From the NCBI GenBank assembly GCA_019418605.1, contig DYBN01000027.1, forward strand, positions 7,638 through 71,637: a DNA stretch of 64,000 nt, in the 5' to 3' direction. Made by a program: the position numbers and the translations under genes. Under the pieces are notes generated by a model. It ran no database searches and was not told where the DNA came from. It saw only the letters and a list, made by a program, of their open reading frames with translations. Shown here in pieces: positions 54,283 through 62,564 of the stretch (position 1 is its first letter; every line of letters begins with the position of its first letter). The DNA is from Sutterella sp. (lineage in GTDB: Bacteria > Pseudomonadota > Gammaproteobacteria > Burkholderiales > Burkholderiaceae_F).

Positions 54283-55730
54283 GTTCAAGAAGAGGCATTT
54301 TGCAGGCGTTTGCGCTCTCAGGGCTTGGCGCAGGTCTTGGGATCCCCGCTTTGGGGGCCGAGCCCCGGCACTGGGAGCAGAGCTATGACGTCGTGGTGGC
54401 CGGAGGCGGCGGAGCGGGGCTTGCGGCGGCCGTGTGCGCCGCGCAAAAAGGCGCTTCGGTGTGCCTCATTGAAAAGCTCTCGATGGTGGGCGGCGATACG
54501 CTCAGAAGTACGGGCTACTTTGCCTGCGTGGAGCCGCGCAGACAGGCGCTTTGCGGCGTCGAGGACTCTTTGGAGCTGCATTTTCAACAGACGATGCAGG
54601 CGGGAGGAAACCTCGCCAACCCGGCCGTGGTGCGGACAATGGTGCAGGAGGCGCCCCGCACGCTTGCCTGGTTGGAAGACTGCGGCGTTCTTTTTCACGA
54701 GGCGGTCTATGAAATCTACGGCTCGGACTACCGGCGCTGCCTCAAGCCGCTGCTGCCGCGCGGGTCGGCCTACGTGCGCGCTTTAAGCCAGAAGGCGATG
54801 GCGCTTGGCGTCAAACTTTTGCTCAACACAAGGCTCGAAGACATCCACCGCGACGACAAGGGCAGGACATCGGGCGTCACGGCTGCAAATGCTTCGGGCC
54901 TTCCCCTGGCGATTGAGGCGAAAAAGGGCGTCGTCCTTGCCTGCGGCGGGTTTGGCGCCAATGCCGGGATGGTGGCGCGGTACGCGCCGCAGCTTGCGGG
55001 CCTGCCGACGGACAATTCGCCGGGCTCAACGGGCGATGCGCTCATTTTGGCCGAACGCCGGGGACTGGCTCTGGAGGGACTGCCCTTTGTTGAGTGCGTC
55101 GCCGGCAACCCGCCCGGGCACAAGACGCACGCGAGACTCTTTCTGCCGGCGGACTTCGTGCTCATCAACGAAAACGGCGTGCGTTTTGTTGAAGAGGATG
55201 CGCTGCGCGCAACGCTCACGAAGGCCATTCTCGAGCAGCCACACCGGCGCTGCTTTACGGTCTTTGACAAGCAGGGCGTGGCGCATCTCGATCCGATTTC
55301 CCAAAAGGGACTCTATCGGGCGCTCGTGGCCGACGAGGCCTTCAATGCGCCGACGCTCGGAGAGCTCGCGCGCCTCATCGGCGTGCCGGCGGAGCGTTTT
55401 GAAAAAGAGGTCGGGGCCTACAACGAAGAGGCCCGGCGCGCCGCGCGCTCGACAATCGGCAAATGCACGCGTGTGGGCTGCACGCCCCTTGAAAAGCCCC
55501 CGTTTTGGGCCTACGAAGTGGGCTTGACCGTGCACTACACGCCGGGAGGCCTTGTTGTAAATGAAAAGGGAGAGGTGATCGACACGCAAGGCATCCCCGT
55601 GCCCGGCCTTTGGGCGGCGGGCGAAGTCACGGGCAGCGTGCACGGAGCCAACCGGCTTGGCGGCAACGGGCTTGCCGATGCGCTCACGTTCGGGCGGCTT
55701 GTTGGAGAGGCGGCCGCATTGGCTCAATAG
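54279..55730 (+). CDS. exported FAD flavoprotein reductase (module 2)
   Basis: A 483-residue FAD_binding_2 enzyme with a twin-arginine-like start (SSRRGILQAFALSG) and motif VAGGGGAGLAAAV. Unlike the module 1 enzyme, it keeps the equivalents of R402 (VEEDALRATL), H504 (VHYTPGG) and R544 (GANRLGG), while H365 is not recognisable. It should reduce a carboxylate-bearing substrate. Coupled to its regulator by an ATGA overlap. Confidence 0.86.
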   Translation: MSSRRGILQAFALSGLGAGLGIPALGAEPRHWEQSYDVVVAGGGGAGLAAAVCAAQKGASVCLIEKLSMVGGDTLRSTGYFACVEPRRQALCGVEDSLELHFQQTMQAGGNLANPAVVRTMVQEAPRTLAWLEDCGVLFHEAVYEIYGSDYRRCLKPLLPRGSAYVRALSQKAMALGVKLLLNTRLEDIHRDDKGRTSGVTAANASGLPLAIEAKKGVVLACGGFGANAGMVARYAPQLAGLPTDNSPGSTGDALILAERRGLALEGLPFVECVAGNPPGHKTHARLFLPADFVLINENGVRFVEEDALRATLTKAILEQPHRRCFTVFDKQGVAHLDPISQKGLYRALVADEAFNAPTLGELARLIGVPAERFEKEVGAYNEEARRAARSTIGKCTRVGCTPLEKPPFWAYEVGLTVHYTPGGLVVNEKGEVIDTQGIPVPGLWAAGEVTGSVHGANRLGGNGLADALTFGRLVGEAAALAQ

Positions 55731-55877
55731 AACTGATCATTTTCTTTCTTTTGGCGGAGGAAATCAATAGACGCGCGTTTATGTTTTTTGGGCCCCTTCC
55801 TTCTTAACATGAAAAAGCATCAAGTGCAGAAGGCCGGCCGAGGCCTTCTGGTTCGAAAAACGAAAGAGGAGAAGGGA

Positions 55878-57371
55878 ATGTCCGAAATTCTCAATTCGCG
55901 CCGCACGTTTCTGAAGACCGCCGCCCTGGGCGGGGCCGCCGTGATGAGCGCGGGCGCCGCGGCCACTGCTCAGGCCGCGGGCAAAAAGCTGCAGGAGTCG
56001 ACGTACGACTTCGTGATCGTGGGCGCGGGCTGCGGAGGCCTTGTGTGCGCCATTCGCGCCGCGCAAAACGGCTTGAAGCCGATTCTCGTTGAAAAGATGG
56101 GGTCGCCTGCGGGCAACACGGTGTACGCGGCGGGCTTCATGCTCGGCGTGCACACCAAGGCGCAGAAGGCCAAGAACGCCAATGCCGAAGACTCGACCGA
56201 AAAGTTCTACGAGGACATGATGAAGGTCTCGCAGGGCAAGGGCGACAAGGCGCTCACTCGCTATGTGGCCGAGCACGCCGACGCCATGATGGACTGGATG
56301 ATGGACTATGTCGGCGTGAAGTTTGCCGCCGGCATGAAGCTCGTCTATCCGATGCTCGGAAGAGCGCACCTGCCTCTGGGCGAAGCCAAACCCGGCGGCA
56401 AGCAGCTTGCCAACGTGCTCATGGCCAAGGCGCGCGAGCTCGGCGTGAAGATTGCGTTCAACACGAAGGTGGTTGAGCTGCTCACCGACGAGAACACGGG
56501 GGCCGTCACGGGCGTGCGCGCCCGCACCAAGAAGGGGATGGAGATTATCCACGGCAAGCTCGGCGTGGTGCTTGCCACGGGCGGCTACTCGGCCAACCAG
56601 GGCCTGGTCACCCAGTACTGCGGCAGCGCGGCCGCCGGCATGCCGATTCGCGGCTCGCGCATCATCGCAGGCGAAAACGTCGTGCTCACGCAGAAGGTCT
56701 TTGCCAAGCTCGTCAACGTCGATCAATACCACTGCGGCCCGATTCACGGACCGACGGGCGCCAATCCCTTGAACATCGTCAACAACGGCGTGTGCGTGAG
56801 CGCCGACAAGACGGAGCGCTTCACTGACGAGGGCAAGACCTACGTCCAGATGAGCCGCGACACCGCCGCCATGACCAAGGGCAACTGGGCCTTCATGATC
56901 GTCGATCAGGATACGCACGACATGAAAACGCTCGCCAACGACTGGGAGAGCTACGCGCGCAACAAGGCGCCCGTGTACCAGGCCGACACGATCGAAGAGC
57001 TCGCCAAGAAGGCAGGGCTTGACGCCGGCAAGCTTGTTGCCGTCATCGACGAGTACAACAAGGCCTGCCGCGACAACACCCGCGACAAGCTCACGCCTCC
57101 CAACAGCCTGCCGAAGGCGCGTCCCGTGCAGAAGGCCCCCTTCTACGCCGTTCCCTTCCAGGGCGGCATGACGGCCACGTTCGGCGGCCCGCTCATCAAC
57201 ACGCGCGGCCAGGTAATCGACACCGAAAACTCGCCGATCCGCGGTCTGTTTGCCATCGGCAATGCGGCCGGCGGCCTCTTCTACGACGACTACGTCGGAG
57301 GCGCGCAGCTCACGAGCGCCGCCGTCTTCGGAATGGCCGTTGCCGACTACATGAAGGCCAGAATGGCCTAA
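55878..57371 (+). CDS. Tat-exported FAD flavoprotein of TcuA/KstD-like type
   Basis: A 497-residue FAD_binding_2 protein with a good twin-arginine signal (NSRRTFLKTAALGGAAV). The FAD motif is VGAGCGGLVCAI. The fumarate-reductase residues are missing: the H504 region is TATFGGPLIN and the R544 region is LFYDDYVGGAQLTSAAVFG, a pattern closer to tricarballylate dehydrogenase or ketosteroid dehydrogenases. AGAGGAGAAGGGA precedes the ATG; the longer frame from 55788 is rejected. It lies just upstream of a tetraheme cytochrome on the same strand. Confidence 0.84.
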   Translation: MSEILNSRRTFLKTAALGGAAVMSAGAAATAQAAGKKLQESTYDFVIVGAGCGGLVCAIRAAQNGLKPILVEKMGSPAGNTVYAAGFMLGVHTKAQKAKNANAEDSTEKFYEDMMKVSQGKGDKALTRYVAEHADAMMDWMMDYVGVKFAAGMKLVYPMLGRAHLPLGEAKPGGKQLANVLMAKARELGVKIAFNTKVVELLTDENTGAVTGVRARTKKGMEIIHGKLGVVLATGGYSANQGLVTQYCGSAAAGMPIRGSRIIAGENVVLTQKVFAKLVNVDQYHCGPIHGPTGANPLNIVNNGVCVSADKTERFTDEGKTYVQMSRDTAAMTKGNWAFMIVDQDTHDMKTLANDWESYARNKAPVYQADTIEELAKKAGLDAGKLVAVIDEYNKACRDNTRDKLTPPNSLPKARPVQKAPFYAVPFQGGMTATFGGPLINTRGQVIDTENSPIRGLFAIGNAAGGLFYDDYVGGAQLTSAAVFGMAVADYMKARMA

Positions 57372-57428
57372 AGAGCGCGCAAAGACGCGCCAAGAAAGCG
57401 CCAGGGGAATGTCCTGAAGGCGCTCGGA

Positions 57429-57475
57429 GCCCCGCCTGCCGTCCGATGGCGGCACCGGCGGGGCAATGTTTTTTT
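57429..57475 (+). terminator. terminator between flavoprotein and tetraheme cytochrome
   Basis: GCCCCGCC/GGCGGGGC with an inner TGCCG/CGGCA stem is followed by AATGTTTTTTT. It would reduce read-through from the flavoprotein into the cytochrome gene. Confidence 0.7.
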
Positions 57476-57503
57476 CATGATTTTTTTCAAGGACCCCACG
57501 ACC

Positions 57504-57860
57504 ATGAAGCCCCAGTTCATCGGCCTGATGACTTCAGCCGTCGCGGCCTGCGCGTTGTTTTTGACGGCCCAGACGGCCTTTGCCGCAGCGGCCATGCCCC
57601 TAAAGGGCGCGCACAAGGCCATGAATCTTGCGTGCGAAGCCTGCCACGGCGACGTCAAGCCGCGCGAAATCCCCGAGGAGAGCGCGTGCATGGCCTGTCA
57701 CCAAAGCCGCGAAGCCGTCAAGGAGAAAACCGCCGCGCTCAAGCCCAATCCGCACTACGGACACGATGAAACGGTTGAATGCACGGCCTGCCACAAGGAG
57801 CACCAGGAAAGCGTGCTCTTGTGCGACGAGTGCCACCAATTCGGCTACAAGACGCCGTAA
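57504..57860 (+). CDS. small periplasmic tetraheme cytochrome c
   Basis: A 118-residue protein with a Sec signal (ALFLTAQTAFA) and four CxxCH haem sites: CEACH, CMACH, CTACH and CDECH. It resembles the haem domain of Shewanella flavocytochrome c, here as a separate protein, and would carry electrons to the flavoproteins. AAGGACCCCACGACC precedes the ATG. Confidence 0.9.
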   Translation: MKPQFIGLMTSAVAACALFLTAQTAFAAAAMPLKGAHKAMNLACEACHGDVKPREIPEESACMACHQSREAVKEKTAALKPNPHYGHDETVECTACHKEHQESVLLCDECHQFGYKTP

Positions 57861-57887
57861 GCGTCTTCGCGCCAAGCCTCAAAACAA

Positions 57888-57925
57888 AAACGCCGCCCAA
57901 GGCCCTGCAGCCTTAGACGGCGTTT
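57888..57925. terminator. bidirectional terminator between convergent genes
   Basis: Arms AAACGCCGCCCAAGG and CCTTAGACGGCGTTT pair with two mismatches, with A/T runs on both sides. It serves the cytochrome (plus) and the flavoprotein (minus), both ending here. Confidence 0.75.
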
Positions 57926-57956
57926 CCAACCGGGAACACCGGCAAATTTCAGAGAA

Positions 57957-59516
57957 TTAGGCCTTCATAGCGGCAAACTGCTCGCCTGCGATCATGCCGA
58001 AGGTGAGCGCGTCGATCACGGCCACCGTGCCCAGGCGCGAAGCGCCGTGCACGCCGCCCGTGACTTCGCCGCCCGCATAGAGACCCTTGATGGGCTCGTG
58101 GGTGACGGCCGAGATCACCTGGGCCTTTTCGTTGATCATCACGCCGCCCATGGTGTGGTGAATCTTGTTGCAGACTTCCACGGCATAGAACGGGGGCTTG
58201 GAGACGTCGAGACCCTTGTTGAAGGTGAGGATGCGGTTGAAGTCCTCGTCCTTGCCCGCCTTCACGAAGCCGTTGAAGCGCTTGACTTCGGCAAGGAACG
58301 CGTCCTTCTTGATGCCGAAGGCGTCGGCGAGCTCTTCGAGCGTGTTGAACTTCTTGACCGTGCCCATTTCAAGGGGCAGCTTCACGAAGGACGGGTTGAT
58401 CGCCTTGACGATGGCGTCGTCGCAGACGGCGATCGGGTAGTTTTCGTCCTTGCCCACGACCTTGAAGATGGCGTCGGCCTTGATCTTGCGGCCGGCGTGC
58501 TCGTCCATGAAGCGGCGGCCGGTCTTGCGGTCGACCACAAGGCCCAGGTCCATGCAGGCGTGGTTGGTGAAGTTCACCGTCACGCCGAAGCCCTTCTCAT
58601 GCGGATTGCAGTAGGGAAGGAACTGCAGCCAGCACAGCTGCACGGGAGCCGCGCCGATGCCGAGGGCCTTGATCAGGACGCCGGCGGTGGCGCCGGGCTG
58701 GTTGGTGGAGTCGGTCGTGGGAACCACGCGCGGGTCCTGGACCTGACGGAACCAGATGTCGCGCGAGAAGCCGCCGGCGGCGAGCATGACGCCGAGCTTG
58801 GCGCGCACGGTGTGGGACTTGCCCGACTTGTTTTCGATGTCGTCGCTCTGGAGCTTGGAGTCAAAGCGATAGCCCGAGCGGTAGGTGACGCCGACCACGG
58901 CGCCGTCTTCGCCCATGATGAAGTCGTCGAACTTCGAGCGCGTGCGGATGACGACGTTCTTGATCTTCTTTAATTCGGCGTGCATCGGACGGATGTAGCC
59001 CGAGCCCGAACCCGCCTTGATTTCGTAGGAGCGGGGAACCGAGTGACCGCCCTCAAAGAGCATCTTGTTGGGCACGAATTCGCAGCCGCAGTCAACGACC
59101 ATCTTGATGGTGTCGTTGCAGCGGTCGGCGATGGTCGACAGAAGATTGGTGTGGTTGATGCCGAGGCCGTCCTTGAGGCAGTCGGCGATGAAGAGCTCCT
59201 TGCTGTCCTTGATGCCCTGGGCCTTCTGCACGGGGTTCACGGGGCATGCGACGTTGCCGCCGCAGATGGCGGAGTTGCCGCCCACCACGCTCATCTTTTC
59301 GAGCATGAGAACCTTGAGTCCGGCGCGGCCGGCCTTGAGGGCGCAGGCCATGCCTGCAAAGCCCGAGCCGACGATGACCACGTCGAACTCTTCGTCAAAG
59401 TTCTTGACGGAGGAAACGGGAATGCCGGCATTGGCGGCGGCCGCGCCCATGATGGCGGCGGCGCCTGCAACGGCGGACTTCAGAAAGCCGCGGCGGCTGG
59501 TATCAACAGTTTGCAT
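57957..59516 (-). CDS. Tat-exported fumarate reductase-like flavoprotein
   Basis: A 519-residue FAD_binding_2 enzyme with a Tat signal (SRRGFLKSAVAGAAA) and FAD motif VIVGSGFAGMACAL. It keeps equivalents of R402 (FMDEHAGRK), H504 (HHTMGGVMIN) and R544 (HGASRLG), so the mechanism should match fumarate/urocanate-type reductases, but the E378/R381 segment differs. AAAGGAATCCAAG precedes the ATG. It is divergent from a second tetraheme cytochrome gene. Confidence 0.87.
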   Translation of the reverse strand: MQTVDTSRRGFLKSAVAGAAAIMGAAAANAGIPVSSVKNFDEEFDVVIVGSGFAGMACALKAGRAGLKVLMLEKMSVVGGNSAICGGNVACPVNPVQKAQGIKDSKELFIADCLKDGLGINHTNLLSTIADRCNDTIKMVVDCGCEFVPNKMLFEGGHSVPRSYEIKAGSGSGYIRPMHAELKKIKNVVIRTRSKFDDFIMGEDGAVVGVTYRSGYRFDSKLQSDDIENKSGKSHTVRAKLGVMLAAGGFSRDIWFRQVQDPRVVPTTDSTNQPGATAGVLIKALGIGAAPVQLCWLQFLPYCNPHEKGFGVTVNFTNHACMDLGLVVDRKTGRRFMDEHAGRKIKADAIFKVVGKDENYPIAVCDDAIVKAINPSFVKLPLEMGTVKKFNTLEELADAFGIKKDAFLAEVKRFNGFVKAGKDEDFNRILTFNKGLDVSKPPFYAVEVCNKIHHTMGGVMINEKAQVISAVTHEPIKGLYAGGEVTGGVHGASRLGTVAVIDALTFGMIAGEQFAAMKA

Positions 59517-59957
59517 CTTGGATTCCTTTCGGTTGACCGAAGGCTGCCGGAGCTTTTTTCACGGGCACCGCGTCTTCGGATGGGCCTCTTTTTTCTCTTG
59601 AATTGAAGGGGCGGGCAACAGACGCTCGCGCCCCGCATCGGGAGGCATTTTCGGCCGGCTCCCGCATTCGGCGGTACCACCCGCAGGATAGGTGTCCCGC
59701 GGGGGGTATCGGAAAGTAGCGGGCCTTCCTTAGGATGCGAAACCAAAAGACGGGGCGGCCCTTTGCCCGAGGCGGGGCGGGGACGCACCCCCGAGACAAA
59801 CATGCAAACAAGGATGCGCTCCTGCGCTCTTGCGGCCGGCTGCAGCCTCCTGGGGCTGCCGGGCGCTGCGGCTCGGAAAGGAATGCAGGAAGCAAATTTC
59901 CGGTCCCCGCGGAAACCCAAAAGCGCATCGTTTTTTCCAAACAAGGAGTCCCCCGCC
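59517..59957. other. divergent control region between flavoprotein and tetraheme gene
   Basis: The 441 bases hold an imperfect inverted repeat, GGTACCACCCGC at 59673-59684 against GCGGGGGGTATC at 59699-59710 (ten of twelve match). No recognised reading frame; an upstream extension of the cytochrome gene to 59763 has no homology. Confidence 0.45.
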
Positions 59958-60323
59958 ATGCTTTCGAACAAACTTTCCGCGGCCGCCGCAGCGCTTGCCT
60001 GCGCCGTCGCTTTGAGCGCCGCCTGCGGCTCGGCCGCCGCGGCCGATCCCATGCTCGCCGACCGCCACGTCGCCAAGGGCATCAGCTGCGAGATGTGCCA
60101 CGGGCCCGACAAGGCCAATCCGCAGGAGCCCACGACCCAGACCTGCACGGGCTGCCACGAGGTCAAGGCGCTCGCGGAAAAGACAAAGGGCGTCAAGCCC
60201 ACCAATCCGCACGTCTCGCCGCACTATGCGACGGACTTGGACTGCAACAGCTGCCACCTGGGACACATGCCCTCGGAAAACTTCTGCAACCAGTGCCATC
60301 AGTTTGACTTCAAGGTGCCCTGA
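59958..60323 (+). CDS. second small tetraheme cytochrome c
   Basis: A 121-residue paralogue of the cytochrome at 57504: Sec signal (ALACAVALSAACGSAAAA) and four haem sites, CEMCH, CTGCH, CNSCH and CNQCH. It lies divergently from a flavoprotein gene and is its likely electron donor. ACAAGGAGTCCCCCGCC precedes the ATG. A cysteine late in the signal region (SAACG) resembles a lipobox, so an acylated form cannot be excluded. Confidence 0.9.
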   Translation: MLSNKLSAAAAALACAVALSAACGSAAAADPMLADRHVAKGISCEMCHGPDKANPQEPTTQTCTGCHEVKALAEKTKGVKPTNPHVSPHYATDLDCNSCHLGHMPSENFCNQCHQFDFKVP

Positions 60324-60710
60324 TCAGGCGCCTTGGGAAACAGCCCTCACTGCGGCCAGTTTCTGCAACGATCTCTTCTCTCCTCGAATATGCCGCGCGG
60401 GCTTTGGGCCGCCGGCCTTGGGGCGGTTTGCCGGCGATGTCGACGGCAAGGCCGCCCGTTTTTTTGCCGCTAGCAAAAGGCCTGAAGCGGCTGCGGCAAG
60501 GCAATGCGCAGGCCGTTTTTCGCAGCAAATTTCGTTGCGGTTTGGCAACGCGTCCGACAATTTCCTCCTGTCATATCGGTATTCGAATAGGTAATAGCGC
60601 TTAGCCGATTTGCACGGCCGCAAACTTTTCAGAAGTTTTACAAAACGTAAGGAAGTGTTTCGGCTACGCTTTTTGTGGATTCAGTACAGCTCATTGAGGG
60701 GAGGAAAACC
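60324..60710. other. gap before DASS transporter gene
   Basis: The 387 bases include a CGTTGC/GCAACG hairpin (60533-60550) and the perfect ten-base palindrome TATTCGAATA (60580-60589), which may be an operator for the transporter. No gene is seen. Confidence 0.4.
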
Positions 60711-62120
60711 ATGAGCAAAAAACTAAGAAGCTGGCTGATCGTGCTGGCTTTGGGACTGGCGGTGTGGCTGCTGCCCTGTCCCGAAGGGCTCTCGCCCAAC
60801 GCTTGGACCCTTTTTGCGGTCTTTGTCGCCACCATCGCCGGGTTCATCCTGCAGCCCATCCCGATGGGTGCGGTGGCGTTTCTGTCGCTTACCTTCTGCG
60901 CAATCCTCGGCATTTTGAAGACCAAGGATGCGCTGATGGGTTTTGGCGACGGGACGATCTGGCTTATCGTCTGCGCCTTCTTCCTGTCGCGCGGCTTTAT
61001 CAAGACGGGGCTGGGGCGGCGCATTGCGTTTTGCATCATCAAGGCAATCGGCAAGAGCGCCGTGTCGCTGGGCTTTTCGATTTGCCTGGCTGAACTCGTG
61101 ATTTCGCCCGCCATGCCCTCGGCCACGGCCCGAGGCGGCGGCGTCTTCTATCCGATCGTGCAGTCTCTGAGCAGCGCCTTCGGGTCGGAAGCCGACTCCA
61201 ACGCCGGGCGCATCGGAAAATATCTGATGCAGGTGGGCTTTCACGCTGATGCCGTCACGTGCACGATGTTTCTGACATCCATGGCGGGCAACCCGTTGTG
61301 CGTGGGGCTAGCCGCAAGCGCGGTCGGCGTTGAACTCACTTGGATGCAGTGGTGCGTGGCCGCCATCGTGCCGGGCCTGATCTGCCTGTTCCTGGTGCCG
61401 CTCGTGCTGCTGAAGATCGCGCCGCCCGAACTTCGCAAGATTCCGAATGCGCGCTCTCTTGCCGCCGATGAGCTCGCCAAGATGGGGCCGATGAGCTTTG
61501 CCGAAAAAGTGCTTGCCTTTGTCTTCGTGATGTGCCTCATCCTCTGGGCCACCGGCAGCATCACCAAGCTTGGCGCCACGCCCATTGCCATGGTCGCCGT
61601 CTCGATCATGCTGATTTCGGGCGTGCTCACCTGGAAGGACGTTTTGTCGGAAAAGGGTGCGTGGGACGCCATGTTCTGGATGGGCGGCCTGATGGCCCTG
61701 GCTACGGCGCTTGCCAAGTCGGGCTTCGTCAAGTGGGCTGCCGCGTTCATCGCGAGCAGCATCTCGGCGGCGCACATGGGGTGGATCGCCTCCTTCATCA
61801 TCATTTCGCTCATCTACATCTACTCGCACTACTGCTTTGCCTCCGTCACGGCCCGCATTTCGGCCATGTACGGCGCCTTCGTGGCGGTGGCCGCAGCGTG
61901 CGGAGCTCCGGCGCTGATGGTGGCCGTGGCCTTCGGCATCTTCGCCAACCTGCCGATTTCGCTCACGCACTACGGCAACGGCGCGGCTCCCGTGTACTTC
62001 GGCGCGGGCTACGTCTCGCAGGGCGAATGGTGGCGCAACGGCTTCATCATCACGACCATCAACACCGTGATCTGGCTCACCGTCGGCATGGCCTGGTGGA
62101 AGGTGATCGGGATGTATTGA
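60711..62120 (+). CDS. DASS-family anion (dicarboxylate) permease
   Basis: A 469-residue inner-membrane transporter with about twelve hydrophobic helices. SNAGRIGKYLMQVGFHADAV and TSMAGNPLCVGLAASAVG match the dicarboxylate/2-oxoglutarate-malate translocator group (YbhI/CitT/TtdT type). It should exchange or take up dicarboxylates or tartrate-like anions. GAGGGGAGGAAAACC precedes the ATG. It lies between two flavoprotein loci, which suggests it moves their substrate or product. Confidence 0.87.
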   Translation: MSKKLRSWLIVLALGLAVWLLPCPEGLSPNAWTLFAVFVATIAGFILQPIPMGAVAFLSLTFCAILGILKTKDALMGFGDGTIWLIVCAFFLSRGFIKTGLGRRIAFCIIKAIGKSAVSLGFSICLAELVISPAMPSATARGGGVFYPIVQSLSSAFGSEADSNAGRIGKYLMQVGFHADAVTCTMFLTSMAGNPLCVGLAASAVGVELTWMQWCVAAIVPGLICLFLVPLVLLKIAPPELRKIPNARSLAADELAKMGPMSFAEKVLAFVFVMCLILWATGSITKLGATPIAMVAVSIMLISGVLTWKDVLSEKGAWDAMFWMGGLMALATALAKSGFVKWAAAFIASSISAAHMGWIASFIIISLIYIYSHYCFASVTARISAMYGAFVAVAAACGAPALMVAVAFGIFANLPISLTHYGNGAAPVYFGAGYVSQGEWWRNGFIITTINTVIWLTVGMAWWKVIGMY

Positions 62121-62564
62121 CGGCTTTGACGGCGAGCCGGTTTCGAGTCAAGGAAAACGGCTTGCCGCAGGGCGCTCGCTGAAAGCTTTTGAGCTTCGGC
62201 AAAGAAGGGGCGAACGACTGGGTTTTTCAGTGGTTTGCCCCTTTTCTTGTGCGCAGATGACAGGCCCTTTTTCTGCCCGACGAAGAGTTCGCACGCACCT
62301 CGGGCGGAATTTGAAAAAGTCTGGCAATCACAGGCCCTCGCCCTTGGTTTTTAAACCAGCTTTCTGTCCATGGGTGGGCGAGCGCAGAAGAAGATTGAAG
62401 CTTGGCAAACGCCGTGCACGGGCCCTCGTATTTGCTCTCACGAAAGCGCGGTTTCAGAAGGCCTAGACTCGTAGTGAGAAGCCGGGTTTCGAGTCGGCTC
62501 TGCGTTTTCCCCGAAGCTCGGCCGGATGATGCACTCTCAAACATGAAAAAAGAGGAGACAGATC
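62121..62564. other. gap between DASS gene and last flavoprotein
   Basis: Besides the terminator, nothing recognisable lies in these 444 bases. A minus-strand frame at 62227-62544 has no homology and no ribosome binding site and was not called. Confidence 0.5.
62205..62245 (+). terminator. intrinsic terminator after the DASS gene
   Basis: AAGGGGCGAAC pairs with GTTTGCCCCTT (one G-T pair), with an ACTG/CAGT stem inside, followed by TTC. Confidence 0.7.

Noticed and set aside
55779..57455. 558-residue minus-strand frame
   Set aside because: Antisense to the Tat flavoprotein and lacks any recognisable domain.
62227..62544. 105-residue minus-strand frame in the last large gap
   Set aside because: No ribosome binding site or homology, and its end overlaps the DASS terminator.
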